Source: XBB1006 sp051877515 (GTDB taxonomy: Bacteria > Bacillota > Clostridia > Lachnospirales > Lachnospiraceae). Taken from it: a DNA stretch of 19,081 bases. The notes under the pieces were generated by a model, which had not been told where the DNA came from, did no database searches, and worked only from the letters and a program-made list of their open reading frames with translations. The DNA lies in the NCBI GenBank assembly GCA_051877515.1, contig JBJEIY010000054.1, positions 1 to 19,081 on the forward strand. The letters run 5' to 3'. Made by a program: the position numbers and the translations under genes. Of the stretch, positions 1 to 7,932 are shown one piece after another; positions within the stretch are counted from its first letter, which is position 1; the number at the start of each line of letters is the position of its first letter.

Positions 1-10
1 ATAATTCTTA

Positions 11-53
11 AAAGAACAGCCTTGAAATGTATTCCATTTCGAGGTTGTTTTTT
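11..53 (+). terminator. Rho-independent terminator upstream of ribU
   Basis: Arms 15-29 and 35-49 form a 15-bp stem with two G-U pairs and a 5-nt loop, followed by a T run at 50-53. It probably ends a transcript entering from the left. It could instead be the terminator half of a riboswitch whose aptamer lies before the window; that cannot be judged here. Confidence 0.8.
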
Positions 54-147
54 GTGTAAAAAAGGTCTGTTCCTTACTTTTCATAAGAACAGCAGCAAAT
101 GATTACAGCCTCACAAAGGTTTTAGCAGGATAGGAGGATATGATCAT

Positions 148-807
148 ATGAGTAATGAGACACAGACAAGTAAGATTAAGGAGCAGGACAATCAACAAAA
201 GAGGACCGGAAGGTTGAACACCGGACGGCTGGTACTGATCGCCATGTTAGGAGGAATCAGTGCGGTTTTAATGCTGTTTGAGTTCGCTGTTCCCTTTGTT
301 CCACCATTTATTGAACTGGATTTTTCAGAGTTGGCAATCATAATCGGTGGCTTTGTTATGGGACCGGTAGAGGGCTTGCTGATCATTCTGATCAAGATTC
401 TGTTAAATCTTGTCATGAACGGAACAACCACCATGGGTGTGGGAGAATTAATGAATTTCTGCGTAAGTGCATTTTACATGGTTCCTTCCGTTTTGATCTA
501 TCGGAAGCTTAGGACCAGAAAAGGGGCAGCAATCTCCTTGTTATGCGGTACCCTGACAGTAAGCATTCTTGCAACCCTGACAAACTATTTTATCATGTTT
601 CCAATCTATGCCTGGGCATATAAAATGCCCATGGAGGCGTTGGTGCAAATGGGCTCAGCGGTAAATCCCCATGTAAACAGTTTGTTTACCATGATGCTTT
701 GGGCGGTGTTGCCATTTAACCTGTTTAAATATACGCTGGTTTCCATCATCACCTTTTTGGTGTATAAGAGGCTGGCAGGTTTTCTTAGAAATACCATTTT
801 AAAATAG
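148..807 (+). CDS. ribU: Riboflavin ECF transporter S component RibU
   Basis: This 219-aa integral membrane protein is the substrate-binding (S) subunit of a group II ECF transporter. It binds riboflavin outside the cell and works with a shared EcfA1-EcfA2-EcfT module, which is encoded at 11032-13540 in this window. Residues 1-25 are a charged cytoplasmic tail. About six hydrophobic segments follow. The RibU-type signature is at about residues 45-75: a Pro-rich turn, then LDFSEL and IGGFVMGPVEG. The GVGELMNF segment is also typical. The ATG has an AGGAGG site about 8 nt upstream (131-136). The gene stands alone between two terminators. No FMN aptamer is visible in the 147 bases before it. Other vitamin S components are less likely given the DFSEL motif. 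Confidence 0.9.
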   Translation: MSNETQTSKIKEQDNQQKRTGRLNTGRLVLIAMLGGISAVLMLFEFAVPFVPPFIELDFSELAIIIGGFVMGPVEGLLIILIKILLNLVMNGTTTMGVGELMNFCVSAFYMVPSVLIYRKLRTRKGAAISLLCGTLTVSILATLTNYFIMFPIYAWAYKMPMEALVQMGSAVNPHVNSLFTMMLWAVLPFNLFKYTLVSIITFLVYKRLAGFLRNTILK

Positions 808-815
808 GCTTTTTA

Positions 816-855
816 CTGGCCTGTCCGGGGGAATATCCGGGCAGGCCGGCTTTTT
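816..855 (+). terminator. Rho-independent terminator after ribU
   Basis: GC-rich arms 816-828 and 837-849 pair over 13 bp with G-U wobbles and are followed by five T at 851-855. The hairpin starts 8 nt after the ribU stop codon, so ribU is insulated from the next operon. Confidence 0.92.
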
Positions 856-929
856 ATTCCTAAAATGTGAGGATATCTGCAACTTCCTCTTGCATTATTA
901 CGATTTTTTTGGAGATATTTTCGTACAGA

Positions 930-940
930 TGTGCTATACT
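930..940 (+). promoter_or_regulatory. Extended -10 promoter for the operon at 992-7132
   Basis: The sequence TGTGCTATACT holds a TATACT -10 box at 935-940 preceded by a TRTGN extended -10. No good -35 lies at 17 bp; the best TTG-containing hexamer is about 20 bp upstream. The same 11-mer occurs at two other promoters in the window. Transcription would start near 947, about 45 nt before the first ATG. Confidence 0.65.
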
Positions 941-991
941 GAGTCTGAATACATAGAAGTATCCGAAAAGAAGAAACAATAGGAGGTCAAC

Positions 992-2011
992 ATGAACTAT
1001 TCAGAGGTTTTGGAACAGGCCAGAAAAAGCATGGGCACATTGTGCAAGTCCTGTGAAGAATGCAATGGTAGAGCATGCAGGAACACGATTCCCGGACCGG
1101 GGGCCAAAGGTGTGGGGGATGTTGCAATCCGAAATTACGATATGTGGAAAGCATACAGACTTCAAATGGATACCCTTGTAGAGCGTCAGCCGGTGGATAC
1201 CAGCGTGAATCTATTTGGGAAAACCTTTGCATTGCCGGTTTTTGCAGGTCCGGTGGGCGCGGTTTCCATGCATTATGGTGATCTGTATGATGATAAACAA
1301 TATAATGATATTCTGGTACATGCCTGTGCGCAGAATGGCATCGCGGCTTTTACGGGCGATGGTATGGATGAGAATGTGATGATCTCTGCCACCCGGGCCA
1401 TAGCCGGGGAGAAAGGCATGGGAATTCCTACGGTGAAGCCATGGAATTACCAGATGATCTCAGATAAAATGGAGTTGGTGAGAGAGTCGGATGCTTTTGC
1501 GGTAGCCATGGATGTGGATGCTGCAGGATTACCGTTTTTGAAGGGGTTTCATCCTCCTGCGGGAAGCAAATCCGTGCAGGAGCTGGCACAGATCATCCGT
1601 CTGACGAAGAAACCCTTTATCGTAAAGGGGATCATGACGGTGAAAGGTGCAAAGAAGGCTCTTGAAGCAGGGGCAAGCGGCATTGTGGTATCGAACCACG
1701 GCGGCAGGGTGTTGGACCAGACTCCATCCACGGCAGAGGTGCTGCCGCAAATCGCAGAGGCCGTAAAAGGAAAGCTCACCATTTTGGTGGATGGGGGAAT
1801 CCGCAGCGGCGCAGATGTGTTAAAGGCCCTGGCATTGGGAGCAGACGGAGTCCTTATTGCAAGACCCTTCGTGAACGCAGTATATGGTGGTCAGGAAGAG
1901 GGCGTGAAGCTGTATGTGGAGAAACTGAAGGGTGAACTGGAAGATGCCATGGCGATGTGCGGCGTTTTCCGGATTGAGGATATCACAGAAGAATTGATCT
2001 GGAGGAAATAA
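992..2011 (+). CDS. FMN-dependent alpha-hydroxy-acid oxidizing protein
   Basis: This 339-aa soluble protein belongs to the FMN-dependent alpha-hydroxy-acid dehydrogenase/oxidase TIM-barrel family (lactate oxidase, glycolate oxidase). The catalytic segment SNHGGRVLDQ is at residues 234-243, with H236 in the base position, and the phosphate-binding stretch VDGGIRSGADVLKALALGA starts at residue 266. Family knowledge predicts oxidation of a 2-hydroxy acid to the keto acid; the substrate cannot be read from the sequence. The N-terminus is unusual: C18, C21, C24 and C29 form a CxxCxxCx4C cluster absent from classical lactate oxidases, perhaps an Fe-S or zinc site. AGGAGG at 981-986 supports the ATG. 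It is the first gene of a five-gene operon, followed after 2 nt by a membrane protein. Confidence 0.85.
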   Translation: MNYSEVLEQARKSMGTLCKSCEECNGRACRNTIPGPGAKGVGDVAIRNYDMWKAYRLQMDTLVERQPVDTSVNLFGKTFALPVFAGPVGAVSMHYGDLYDDKQYNDILVHACAQNGIAAFTGDGMDENVMISATRAIAGEKGMGIPTVKPWNYQMISDKMELVRESDAFAVAMDVDAAGLPFLKGFHPPAGSKSVQELAQIIRLTKKPFIVKGIMTVKGAKKALEAGASGIVVSNHGGRVLDQTPSTAEVLPQIAEAVKGKLTILVDGGIRSGADVLKALALGADGVLIARPFVNAVYGGQEEGVKLYVEKLKGELEDAMAMCGVFRIEDITEELIWRK

Positions 2012-2013
2012 GT

Positions 2014-3684
2014 ATGAAGAAGGCAAAAATGATTTTAGCCATACTATGGCTTTTGGTTCTGGGGATAATTTATTATTTGACATTACCTGCCATGAATATC
2101 CACTCCCCCAGATTCTGGATGTATCTGATCGTGCTGATCCTGGTGCCGTTATACCTGGCCACCCTGACCGGAGAATTGTCCAGATCAGCAAAGCTCAAAG
2201 AGCAGATCATGGGATTAAAGCCGGCCAAAGGGAAAAAGAGCAGCACCATGATTCTGGCAGTGATCGGTATTATCCTGTTGATCGTGATGGGAAGTTCTGT
2301 CTATGGTCTGCCACTGTTTCATGCAAAAACTTATTCCTCCATCCTGAAGATAGAGGAAATGGACTTTTCTGAGGATATTGATGAGTCCCGGGTGCTTGAC
2401 AAGGTGGCGTTGATGGATACGGATTCGGCAAGGATCCTGGGTAACCGGAAGATCGGAAGCCTAAGTGATGTGGTAAGTCAGTTCGATGTGGCCTATGAAT
2501 ACAGCCAGATCGATTTTACAGGAAGTCCGTTAAAAGTGGCACCATTGGAGTATGCCGGATTTTTCAAATACCTTGCTAACAAAACTGAGGGAATCCCGGG
2601 ATATGTTACGGTAGATCCTGTGGGGCAGAGTACAAAATATGTAAAACTGGATGAGGGTATGAAGTATGTGCCGTCCTCTTATTTCCAAAAGGATCTGGCC
2701 CGCCATATCCGTTTTCAGTATCCGACTGCAATTTTTGAAAACCTTCATTTTGAGGTGGATGAAAAAGGCCATCCCTATTATATTGCCAGTGTCATGGATT
2801 ATAAGATTGGTTTGTTTAACGGACAGACCATTCAAGGTGTGATCACCTGTGATCCCATTACGGGAGAGACGGAGTATTATCCGTTGAAAGACATTCCTAC
2901 CTGGGTGGACATGGCTTATAGCGGGGATCTTTTAGTGGAGCAGTTCGACTGGTTCGGAACCTACAACAACGGATTTTTCAACAGTCTGTTTGCTAAAAAG
3001 GGATGCCGGAAGAGTACTGCAGATTACGGATATATTGCCAAAGAAGGAGATATCTGGATCTATACCGGTGTCACCAGTGTCAACGAGGATGCCTCCAACA
3101 TTGGCTTTATCATGGTCAATGAAAGAACGGGAGAAGCACATTATTTTACAATCCCGGGTGCAGATGAAACATCAGCCATGAATGCGGCAGAGGGTGAGGT
3201 TCAGGAAAAGGGCTACCGGGCTTCCTTCCCGTCTTTGATCAATGTTAAGGGAACAGCCACCTATATCATGCTGTTAAAAGATGCAAATGACATTGTGAAA
3301 ATGTATGCCATGGTAAATGTGGAACAGTATAATCTGGTAACTACAGGAGAAACGTTAGAGGAATGCTATGACCGTTATTGCCGGTTGATCGGACTGGGAG
3401 AGACTACCGATACAGAGGATGAAAACCAGACGGATCAGGACCGGGAGGATACAGAGGTCTTCACCGGAGAAACACAAGAGAAAGAGTTTACAGTGAAGAG
3501 CATTACCAGTGCCGTGATCAATGGCAACACTTATTATTACTTTACAGACGAGCAGGGACAGATATACAAACAGAAGTTTTCTGAGAATGAGAAACTGCTT
3601 CTGATCAAGAAAGGTGACGTCATCCATGCAGAGTGCGGACTGACGGATACCGGAATTTATGTGATCGTAACGATGATAGACTAA
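2014..3684 (+). CDS. Conserved membrane protein of unknown function
   Basis: I do not recognise a named function for this 556-aa protein. Three hydrophobic helices are visible, at about residues 5-24, 34-51 and 78-101. A polar domain of about 450 residues follows and is probably outside the cell. Within it, a PepSY-like stretch (GVITCDPITGETEYYPL, about residues 279-295) leads into a WVD segment, and a second MVNERTGEAHYF motif comes later. A Thr/Glu/Asp-rich linker at about residues 465-490 joins a small C-terminal beta-rich domain (about 493-556). GGAGGA just before the ATG, inside the end of the preceding gene, implies tight translational coupling. Similar proteins occur in Lachnospiraceae as hypothetical or cell-envelope proteins. 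No catalytic motif is evident. Confidence 0.75.
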   Translation: MKKAKMILAILWLLVLGIIYYLTLPAMNIHSPRFWMYLIVLILVPLYLATLTGELSRSAKLKEQIMGLKPAKGKKSSTMILAVIGIILLIVMGSSVYGLPLFHAKTYSSILKIEEMDFSEDIDESRVLDKVALMDTDSARILGNRKIGSLSDVVSQFDVAYEYSQIDFTGSPLKVAPLEYAGFFKYLANKTEGIPGYVTVDPVGQSTKYVKLDEGMKYVPSSYFQKDLARHIRFQYPTAIFENLHFEVDEKGHPYYIASVMDYKIGLFNGQTIQGVITCDPITGETEYYPLKDIPTWVDMAYSGDLLVEQFDWFGTYNNGFFNSLFAKKGCRKSTADYGYIAKEGDIWIYTGVTSVNEDASNIGFIMVNERTGEAHYFTIPGADETSAMNAAEGEVQEKGYRASFPSLINVKGTATYIMLLKDANDIVKMYAMVNVEQYNLVTTGETLEECYDRYCRLIGLGETTDTEDENQTDQDREDTEVFTGETQEKEFTVKSITSAVINGNTYYYFTDEQGQIYKQKFSENEKLLLIKKGDVIHAECGLTDTGIYVIVTMID

Positions 3685-3717
3685 CAGAGAGAATACACAT
3701 AAGAGGAGAGTAGAAAC

Positions 3718-4764
3718 ATGCGTTATGTACCAGTATCACTGCTAGAAAACGGAATGGTTTTGGGACGGGATATCTACGACGGAGGCGGGCGGATGCTGTT
3801 GGCCCGGCATCTGATCTTAAATCCGGCTTACATTCGAAGTCTGGAGGATATGGGATTTCCCGGTGCATATATTGATGACGAATTTTCTGAGGATATTGAG
3901 ATTAAGGAGGTCATTCGTCCCGAGGTAAAAAGAGAAGCGCTGAGCATGATCAACACCCTGTTTTTGAATAGTGGGGAGATCGGCGTTTCGGAAGCCTCCA
4001 TGAACCGGGTGGCAAAAACCATCGTAGAGCAGGTGTTGGACAATGGAGATGCCATGTGTAACATGCTGGATATCAAAAGATACGATGATTACACCTATTT
4101 CCACTCTATTAATGTGGGTATTCTGGCTACCATTGTGGGCTGTGCCATGAAGTTCTCCGAGGAACAGTTGCGGGATCTTACCTTGTCTGCCATGCTGCAT
4201 GACATTGGAAAACGATTTATTCCTGTGGAGATCCTGAATAAAAAAGGAGCACTGACCGATGAGGAAAGGGCAGTGCTGCGCACTCATCCAAAGCAGGGAG
4301 CCGATTTCCTGCGGGAGCGTTTCAATTTCTCGGTGTTTGTGAATCAGGGAGTGATGCAACACCATGAGTGGTTTGACGGGACCGGTTATCCTCTGGGAAG
4401 GTCGAAAGAAGAGATTCCTATTTTTGCCCGGATCATTTCCGTGGTGGATGTGTATGATGCCCTGACTACGAACCGCATGTATCGTCCTGCAGTTGCACAG
4501 AATGAGGCAGTGGAGTATCTGATGGGAAGCAGCGGAGGTCAGTTCGATCCGGAAGTGCTGGATGTATTCCTGCATCAGATTGCCATTTATCCTACAGGAG
4601 CGCAGGTGAAACTGTCAGATGGAAGTCAGGCTGTGGTCATGAAGAATTATCCGGAAATGGTCCTTAGGCCAAAGGTAAAACAGATTGGTACGTCCAGGAT
4701 CATAGATCTTGCTTATGATCCGGCTGCCAGAAACCTTACGATCGTTGACATGATCATGCGGTAA
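3718..4764 (+). CDS. HD-GYP domain phosphohydrolase
   Basis: This 348-aa cytoplasmic protein carries an HD-GYP domain at about residues 120-300. HD-GYP proteins usually hydrolyse cyclic di-GMP or related dinucleotides. The metal and signature residues are present: HDIGK at 161-165, a downstream RTHP histidine, HHEWFDGTGYP at 215-225, and DVYDAL after it. The first 70 residues resemble the small N-terminal domain seen before many HD-GYP modules (opening MRYVPVSLLENGMVLGRDIY). No receiver or GGDEF domain is present. A short beta-rich tail follows residue 300. GAGGAG about 10 nt upstream supports the ATG. A gap of 33 nt to the previous gene suggests the same transcript. Activity towards c-di-GMP is inferred from the family. 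Confidence 0.88.
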   Translation: MRYVPVSLLENGMVLGRDIYDGGGRMLLARHLILNPAYIRSLEDMGFPGAYIDDEFSEDIEIKEVIRPEVKREALSMINTLFLNSGEIGVSEASMNRVAKTIVEQVLDNGDAMCNMLDIKRYDDYTYFHSINVGILATIVGCAMKFSEEQLRDLTLSAMLHDIGKRFIPVEILNKKGALTDEERAVLRTHPKQGADFLRERFNFSVFVNQGVMQHHEWFDGTGYPLGRSKEEIPIFARIISVVDVYDALTTNRMYRPAVAQNEAVEYLMGSSGGQFDPEVLDVFLHQIAIYPTGAQVKLSDGSQAVVMKNYPEMVLRPKVKQIGTSRIIDLAYDPAARNLTIVDMIMR

Positions 4765-4779
4765 GAAAAGGTAACAGAC

Positions 4780-6546
4780 ATGAAGATTGAACTGGTAGCG
4801 ATTAATGCAAAATATGTACATGTAAATCTGGCAGTCCATATGTTGCATGCCTATGCCGGGCAGCATGGAGTCCATACAGAGGTAAAAGAATATACCATCA
4901 ATCATAATGCAGATCATATATTAGAGGATCTTTATATGAGCCACCCGGATGTGGTGGCTTTTTCCTGCTATTTGTGGAATATTCATTATGTGAAGGAAGT
5001 GGCGCTGGAATTAAAACGCCTGCTTCCGGAACTGGAGATCTGGATGGGAGGACCGGAAGTCAGCTACGATGGACCGAAGATCCTTGCAGAACATCCGGAA
5101 ATACGTGGAATCATTCTGGGAGAAGGAGAGGCTTCTTTTCTGGAGGTATGCAGACATTACCGGGAAGGCATTTCGTTAGAGGATGTGGCTGGTATTGTAT
5201 ATCGGGACCGGACAGAAGATATACGGAACAATGGGCGGCGCGCCTGTCTATCCATGGACGAATTACCTTTCCCGTATGAGGATCTGTCAAAAATGGAAAA
5301 CAGGATTCTGTATTATGAATCCTCCAGAGGCTGTCCTTTTTCCTGCAGCTACTGTTTGTCTTCCGTGGACAGGGATGTGCGGTTTAAGTCACTGCCCAAG
5401 GTGTATGAAGAATTACAGAGATTTCTGGATGCAAAAGTGGCACAGGTGAAATTTGTGGACCGCACCTACAATGTGCGGGTGGAACATGCTCTGGGAATAT
5501 GGAATTATATACGGCAGCACGATAACGGAGTGACCAATTTTCATTTTGAAATTGCTGCAGACATCTTAACACCGGAAGAAGTAGAGTGTTTAAGTCAGCT
5601 TCGCCCGGGTCTGGTTCAGTTGGAAATCGGTGTCCAGTCCACTAACCGGAAAACCATCGAAGAAATCCACCGGGTTATGAAGGTGTCGAAGGTGGCTGCC
5701 GTGACAGAACAACTGAAACAGCGGGGAAACATAAATCTGCATTTGGATCTGATCGCAGGACTTCCCTTTGAAGATTACAGAACTTTTCAGAGATCCTTTG
5801 ATGAGATTTTCTCCATGCGGCCCCACCAGCTACAGCTTGGTTTCCTGAAGGTACTAAAGGGATCTTATATGTATGAGCATGCGGCAGAATATGACCTGCT
5901 CTATCATACCCGCCCGCCCTATGAAGTGCTTCGTACCAAATGGCTTTCTTTCCGGGAGGTCATTGCCCTGAAGGCTGTGGAAGATATGGTAGAGGTGTAT
6001 TATAACAGCGGGCAGTATTCGACGGTGCTGGGTCTGTGCTTTTATCTGAGGAAACAATACCTTGGCGGGGAAAAAGCCTATGGGTTCTTTGATGGGCTTG
6101 CCGGTTATTATCGGGAAAAAGGTCTGTCCGGGATTCAGCATTCCAGAAGCAGACGGTATGAGATCCTGCTTGGGTATCTTACGGAGCAGGAGGAGGCCCT
6201 GGGGCAAAAACCTGATGGGGAGCAGCAAAAAATGCTCCGGGAGGCAGTATTGTATGATCTGTATCTTCGGGAAAACATCAAGAGCCGTCCGTCATGGGCA
6301 GGGAAGGTTAGTGAGGAAGAACGGAAAAACCGGAAAGAATATGGCAGCCGTCGCCATGTGGAAAGGTTTTCTTATGACTTCACAGAAAATGATTTTTACC
6401 GGTGCCGCAGGCTTCCGGCAATGAAGGAGAGCCTGGTACTGTTTGATTACGAAAGACGGGATCCGGTTACCGGAAACGTGTCTGCAGAGAGGATAGAATA
6501 TGACGAAAAAAGAACGAATGACAGAAACACTTCGTCGCATGGATGA
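4780..6546 (+). CDS. B12-binding domain radical SAM protein (DUF4080 type)
   Basis: This 588-aa protein has a cobalamin-binding-like domain at about residues 1-130, with the WMGGPEVSYDG and ILGEGEASF segments typical of this class. A radical SAM barrel follows, with cluster cysteines C185, C189 and C192 (CPFSCSYC). The C-terminal region beyond about residue 370 matches the DUF4080 type as I recall it. Known B12 radical SAM enzymes perform methylations or rearrangements; the reaction of this subfamily is not known. An AAAGG-type site precedes the ATG, 15 nt after the HD-GYP gene. Its last 47 nt overlap the start of nth in another frame, so the two are likely translationally coupled. Confidence 0.87.
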   Translation: MKIELVAINAKYVHVNLAVHMLHAYAGQHGVHTEVKEYTINHNADHILEDLYMSHPDVVAFSCYLWNIHYVKEVALELKRLLPELEIWMGGPEVSYDGPKILAEHPEIRGIILGEGEASFLEVCRHYREGISLEDVAGIVYRDRTEDIRNNGRRACLSMDELPFPYEDLSKMENRILYYESSRGCPFSCSYCLSSVDRDVRFKSLPKVYEELQRFLDAKVAQVKFVDRTYNVRVEHALGIWNYIRQHDNGVTNFHFEIAADILTPEEVECLSQLRPGLVQLEIGVQSTNRKTIEEIHRVMKVSKVAAVTEQLKQRGNINLHLDLIAGLPFEDYRTFQRSFDEIFSMRPHQLQLGFLKVLKGSYMYEHAAEYDLLYHTRPPYEVLRTKWLSFREVIALKAVEDMVEVYYNSGQYSTVLGLCFYLRKQYLGGEKAYGFFDGLAGYYREKGLSGIQHSRSRRYEILLGYLTEQEEALGQKPDGEQQKMLREAVLYDLYLRENIKSRPSWAGKVSEEERKNRKEYGSRRHVERFSYDFTENDFYRCRRLPAMKESLVLFDYERRDPVTGNVSAERIEYDEKRTNDRNTSSHG

Positions 6547-7132
6547 ACAATATGGTACGGATCTCATTTGCTATCTGAACCATGAAAGTGCATGGCAGCT
6601 ACTTATTGCAGTGATCCTAAGTGCACAGTGTACAGATGCCAGAGTGAATCTGGTAACAAAGGATCTGTTTCAAAAATACGATACACTGGAAAAGTTTGCC
6701 AATGCAGATTTAAAAGAATTGGAAAAAGACATCCATTCCACAGGGTTTTATCATAATAAAGCAGTGAATATCATTGCCTGTGCCAAACGGCTGGTGGAAG
6801 TGTATGGGGGAGAAGTCCCGGATGAAATGGAGGATCTGCTGAGTCTTGCAGGTGTAGGGAGAAAAACGGCGAATGTGATCCTGGGGAATATTTATCATAA
6901 ACCCAGTATCGTGGTGGATACCCATGTAAAGAGGATTTCCAACCGTTGGAAATTTACGAAAGAGTCCGACCCGGAAAAGATAGAACGGGATTTGATGAAA
7001 CTATTGCCAAAAGAGGACTGGATTCTTTATAACATTCATGTGATCTCGTTGGGAAGAAGCTATTGTACAGCCCGGAATCCGGACTGTGAACATTGTTATT
7101 TAAAGGATATCTGTGTCTCATCACAAGCCTGA
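6500..7132 (+). CDS. nth: Endonuclease III
   Basis: This 210-aa base-excision repair enzyme is a DNA glycosylase/AP lyase that removes oxidised pyrimidines. The helix-hairpin-helix LAGVGRKTANV places the catalytic lysine at K122, and VDTHVKR gives the catalytic aspartate at D140. These match E. coli K120 and D138 with an offset of two. The [4Fe-4S] loop is complete: C189, C196, C199 and C205 (Cx6Cx2Cx5C). A GAGAGGA site 7 nt before the ATG supports this start inside the preceding gene; later ATGs at 6518 and 6539 would shorten the usual N-terminus. The 3' end overlaps a minus-strand gene by 37 nt, and no terminator is seen behind it. Confidence 0.95.
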   Translation: MTKKERMTETLRRMDEQYGTDLICYLNHESAWQLLIAVILSAQCTDARVNLVTKDLFQKYDTLEKFANADLKELEKDIHSTGFYHNKAVNIIACAKRLVEVYGGEVPDEMEDLLSLAGVGRKTANVILGNIYHKPSIVVDTHVKRISNRWKFTKESDPEKIERDLMKLLPKEDWILYNIHVISLGRSYCTARNPDCEHCYLKDICVSSQA

Positions 7133-7635
7133 GCATTCCGGCACAGATCATTTAACAGCGTGCGGGTGGAGGAAAGATCGGAGCCGATCAGCAGGGCATA
7201 CTGAAGAACCTGAATGGCTTCCTTATGGTAGCCTTCCTCAGACAGTGCCTCCCCCCATTCCTGGAGTCGTTCACACAGACAGAAGAAATTCTCTTCATAC
7301 TGTGTGAGAGCAGGAAGGTTGGCAGCACCATAGGTCAGTTTCAGGTCTGTGTTGCTCATCCCCTTTAAATCCAGTATTTTCCGGTCTTTCAGGGCAAAAA
7401 CCTGTTCTCTGGCAGCAAGAAGCCTGGGAGATTCTTCTATGGAGAAGGAAAGCAGGTTGTCATCCAAAGAGATATAGGGCAAGGTGGAAAGATCTTTTTT
7501 GGGTGTGGAATTCGCTTTGGACTCCCGGTTCCAGAAGCCTGCCGAACGGTCCTTATCTTTTCGGCTTGCCCGGTTGGAAAAGAAATTGATCATACTGACT
7601 GCCAGGATAAAAAAGGCAAAACAGGTAAGTGGCAT
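7096..7635 (-). CDS. Hypothetical protein with N-terminal membrane anchor
   Basis: This 179-aa protein is of unknown function. Residues 1-19 are hydrophobic and would anchor the protein. A charged linker (about 22-50) follows. The C-terminal half is helical, and the stretch from about residue 120 to 160 (LQEWGEALSEEGYHKEAIQVL) looks like a degenerate TPR-type helix pair. A GGAAAGGAT site lies just upstream of the ATG on this strand, which favours a real gene over a chance frame. It is convergent with nth and overlaps it by 37 nt. It is divergent from the small membrane gene at 7710, with 74 bp between the start codons. Confidence 0.7.
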   Translation of the reverse strand: MPLTCFAFFILAVSMINFFSNRASRKDKDRSAGFWNRESKANSTPKKDLSTLPYISLDDNLLSFSIEESPRLLAAREQVFALKDRKILDLKGMSNTDLKLTYGAANLPALTQYEENFFCLCERLQEWGEALSEEGYHKEAIQVLQYALLIGSDLSSTRTLLNDLCRNAQACDETQISFK

Positions 7636-7709
7636 AGGATCCTTTCCGCAACATCGAAATAGGTGTCGCTATATGAAGAAATCGTTATCATTAATCAGGA
7701 GGAAAAAAC

Positions 7710-7805
7710 ATGAAACCGAAAACAAGACAAAGAATTGCAGGAGTCATTGCAGTACTGTTGGTACTTGCTATGATACTCCCATTGGTTTTGTCAGCGATCG
7801 TTTAA
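7710..7805 (+). CDS. 31-aa small single-helix membrane protein
   Basis: This ORF is too short for most gene finders but has a textbook AGGAGG at 7697-7702, 7 nt before the ATG. The 31-codon product starts with a basic stretch (MKPKTRQR), continues with about 20 hydrophobic residues (IAGVIAVLLVLAMILPLVLS), and ends AIV before TAA. That gives one transmembrane helix with the positive end inside. I do not know a function. It is divergent from the gene at 7635 and lies 53 nt upstream of the VanW-gene promoter. An uncleaved signal-anchor or assembly peptide is possible. Confidence 0.7.
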   Translation: MKPKTRQRIAGVIAVLLVLAMILPLVLSAIV

Positions 7806-7828
7806 TCCATACTAACTATAACTGTTTT

Positions 7829-7844
7829 TTGACAAGACTGTCAA
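7829..7844. promoter_or_regulatory. Palindrome upstream of the VanW-gene promoter
   Basis: TTGACA and TGTCAA are perfect inverted arms separated by AGAC. The palindrome ends 13 bp upstream of the -35 box at 7858. It could be a regulator site or a small hairpin after the 31-aa gene. No T run follows it, so it is not a typical terminator. Confidence 0.4.
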
Positions 7845-7857
7845 TGCAAAAAAGGTA

Positions 7858-7886
7858 TTGGAGAATGGAATACGGTGTGCTATACT
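7858..7886 (+). promoter_or_regulatory. Promoter for the VanW-to-truA operon
   Basis: TTGGAG at 7858-7863, a 17-bp spacer and TATACT at 7881-7886 form a good SigA-type promoter, strengthened by the extended -10 TGTGC. Transcription would start near 7893, about 40 nt before the ATG at 7933. No other clear promoter is seen until 14316. Confidence 0.8.
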
Positions 7887-7932
7887 TTATGGATGCAGCA
7901 TTAAGAATTTAGGAATAAGTAAGGGATTTTAA

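Noticed and set aside
1..147. FMN riboswitch in front of ribU
   Set aside because: The conserved aptamer blocks cannot be found in these bases; only a terminator and a short inverted repeat are present.
3817..4575. Long 252-codon open frame on the minus strand inside the HD-GYP gene
   Set aside because: It lies opposite a gene with complete catalytic motifs, has no recognisable domain, and its composition (rich in His, Ile and Gln) is typical of an antisense shadow.
7174..7187. GATCGG-AG-CCGATC palindrome as a terminator for nth
   Set aside because: The loop is only 2 nt, there is no T run, and it lies inside the minus-strand coding region.
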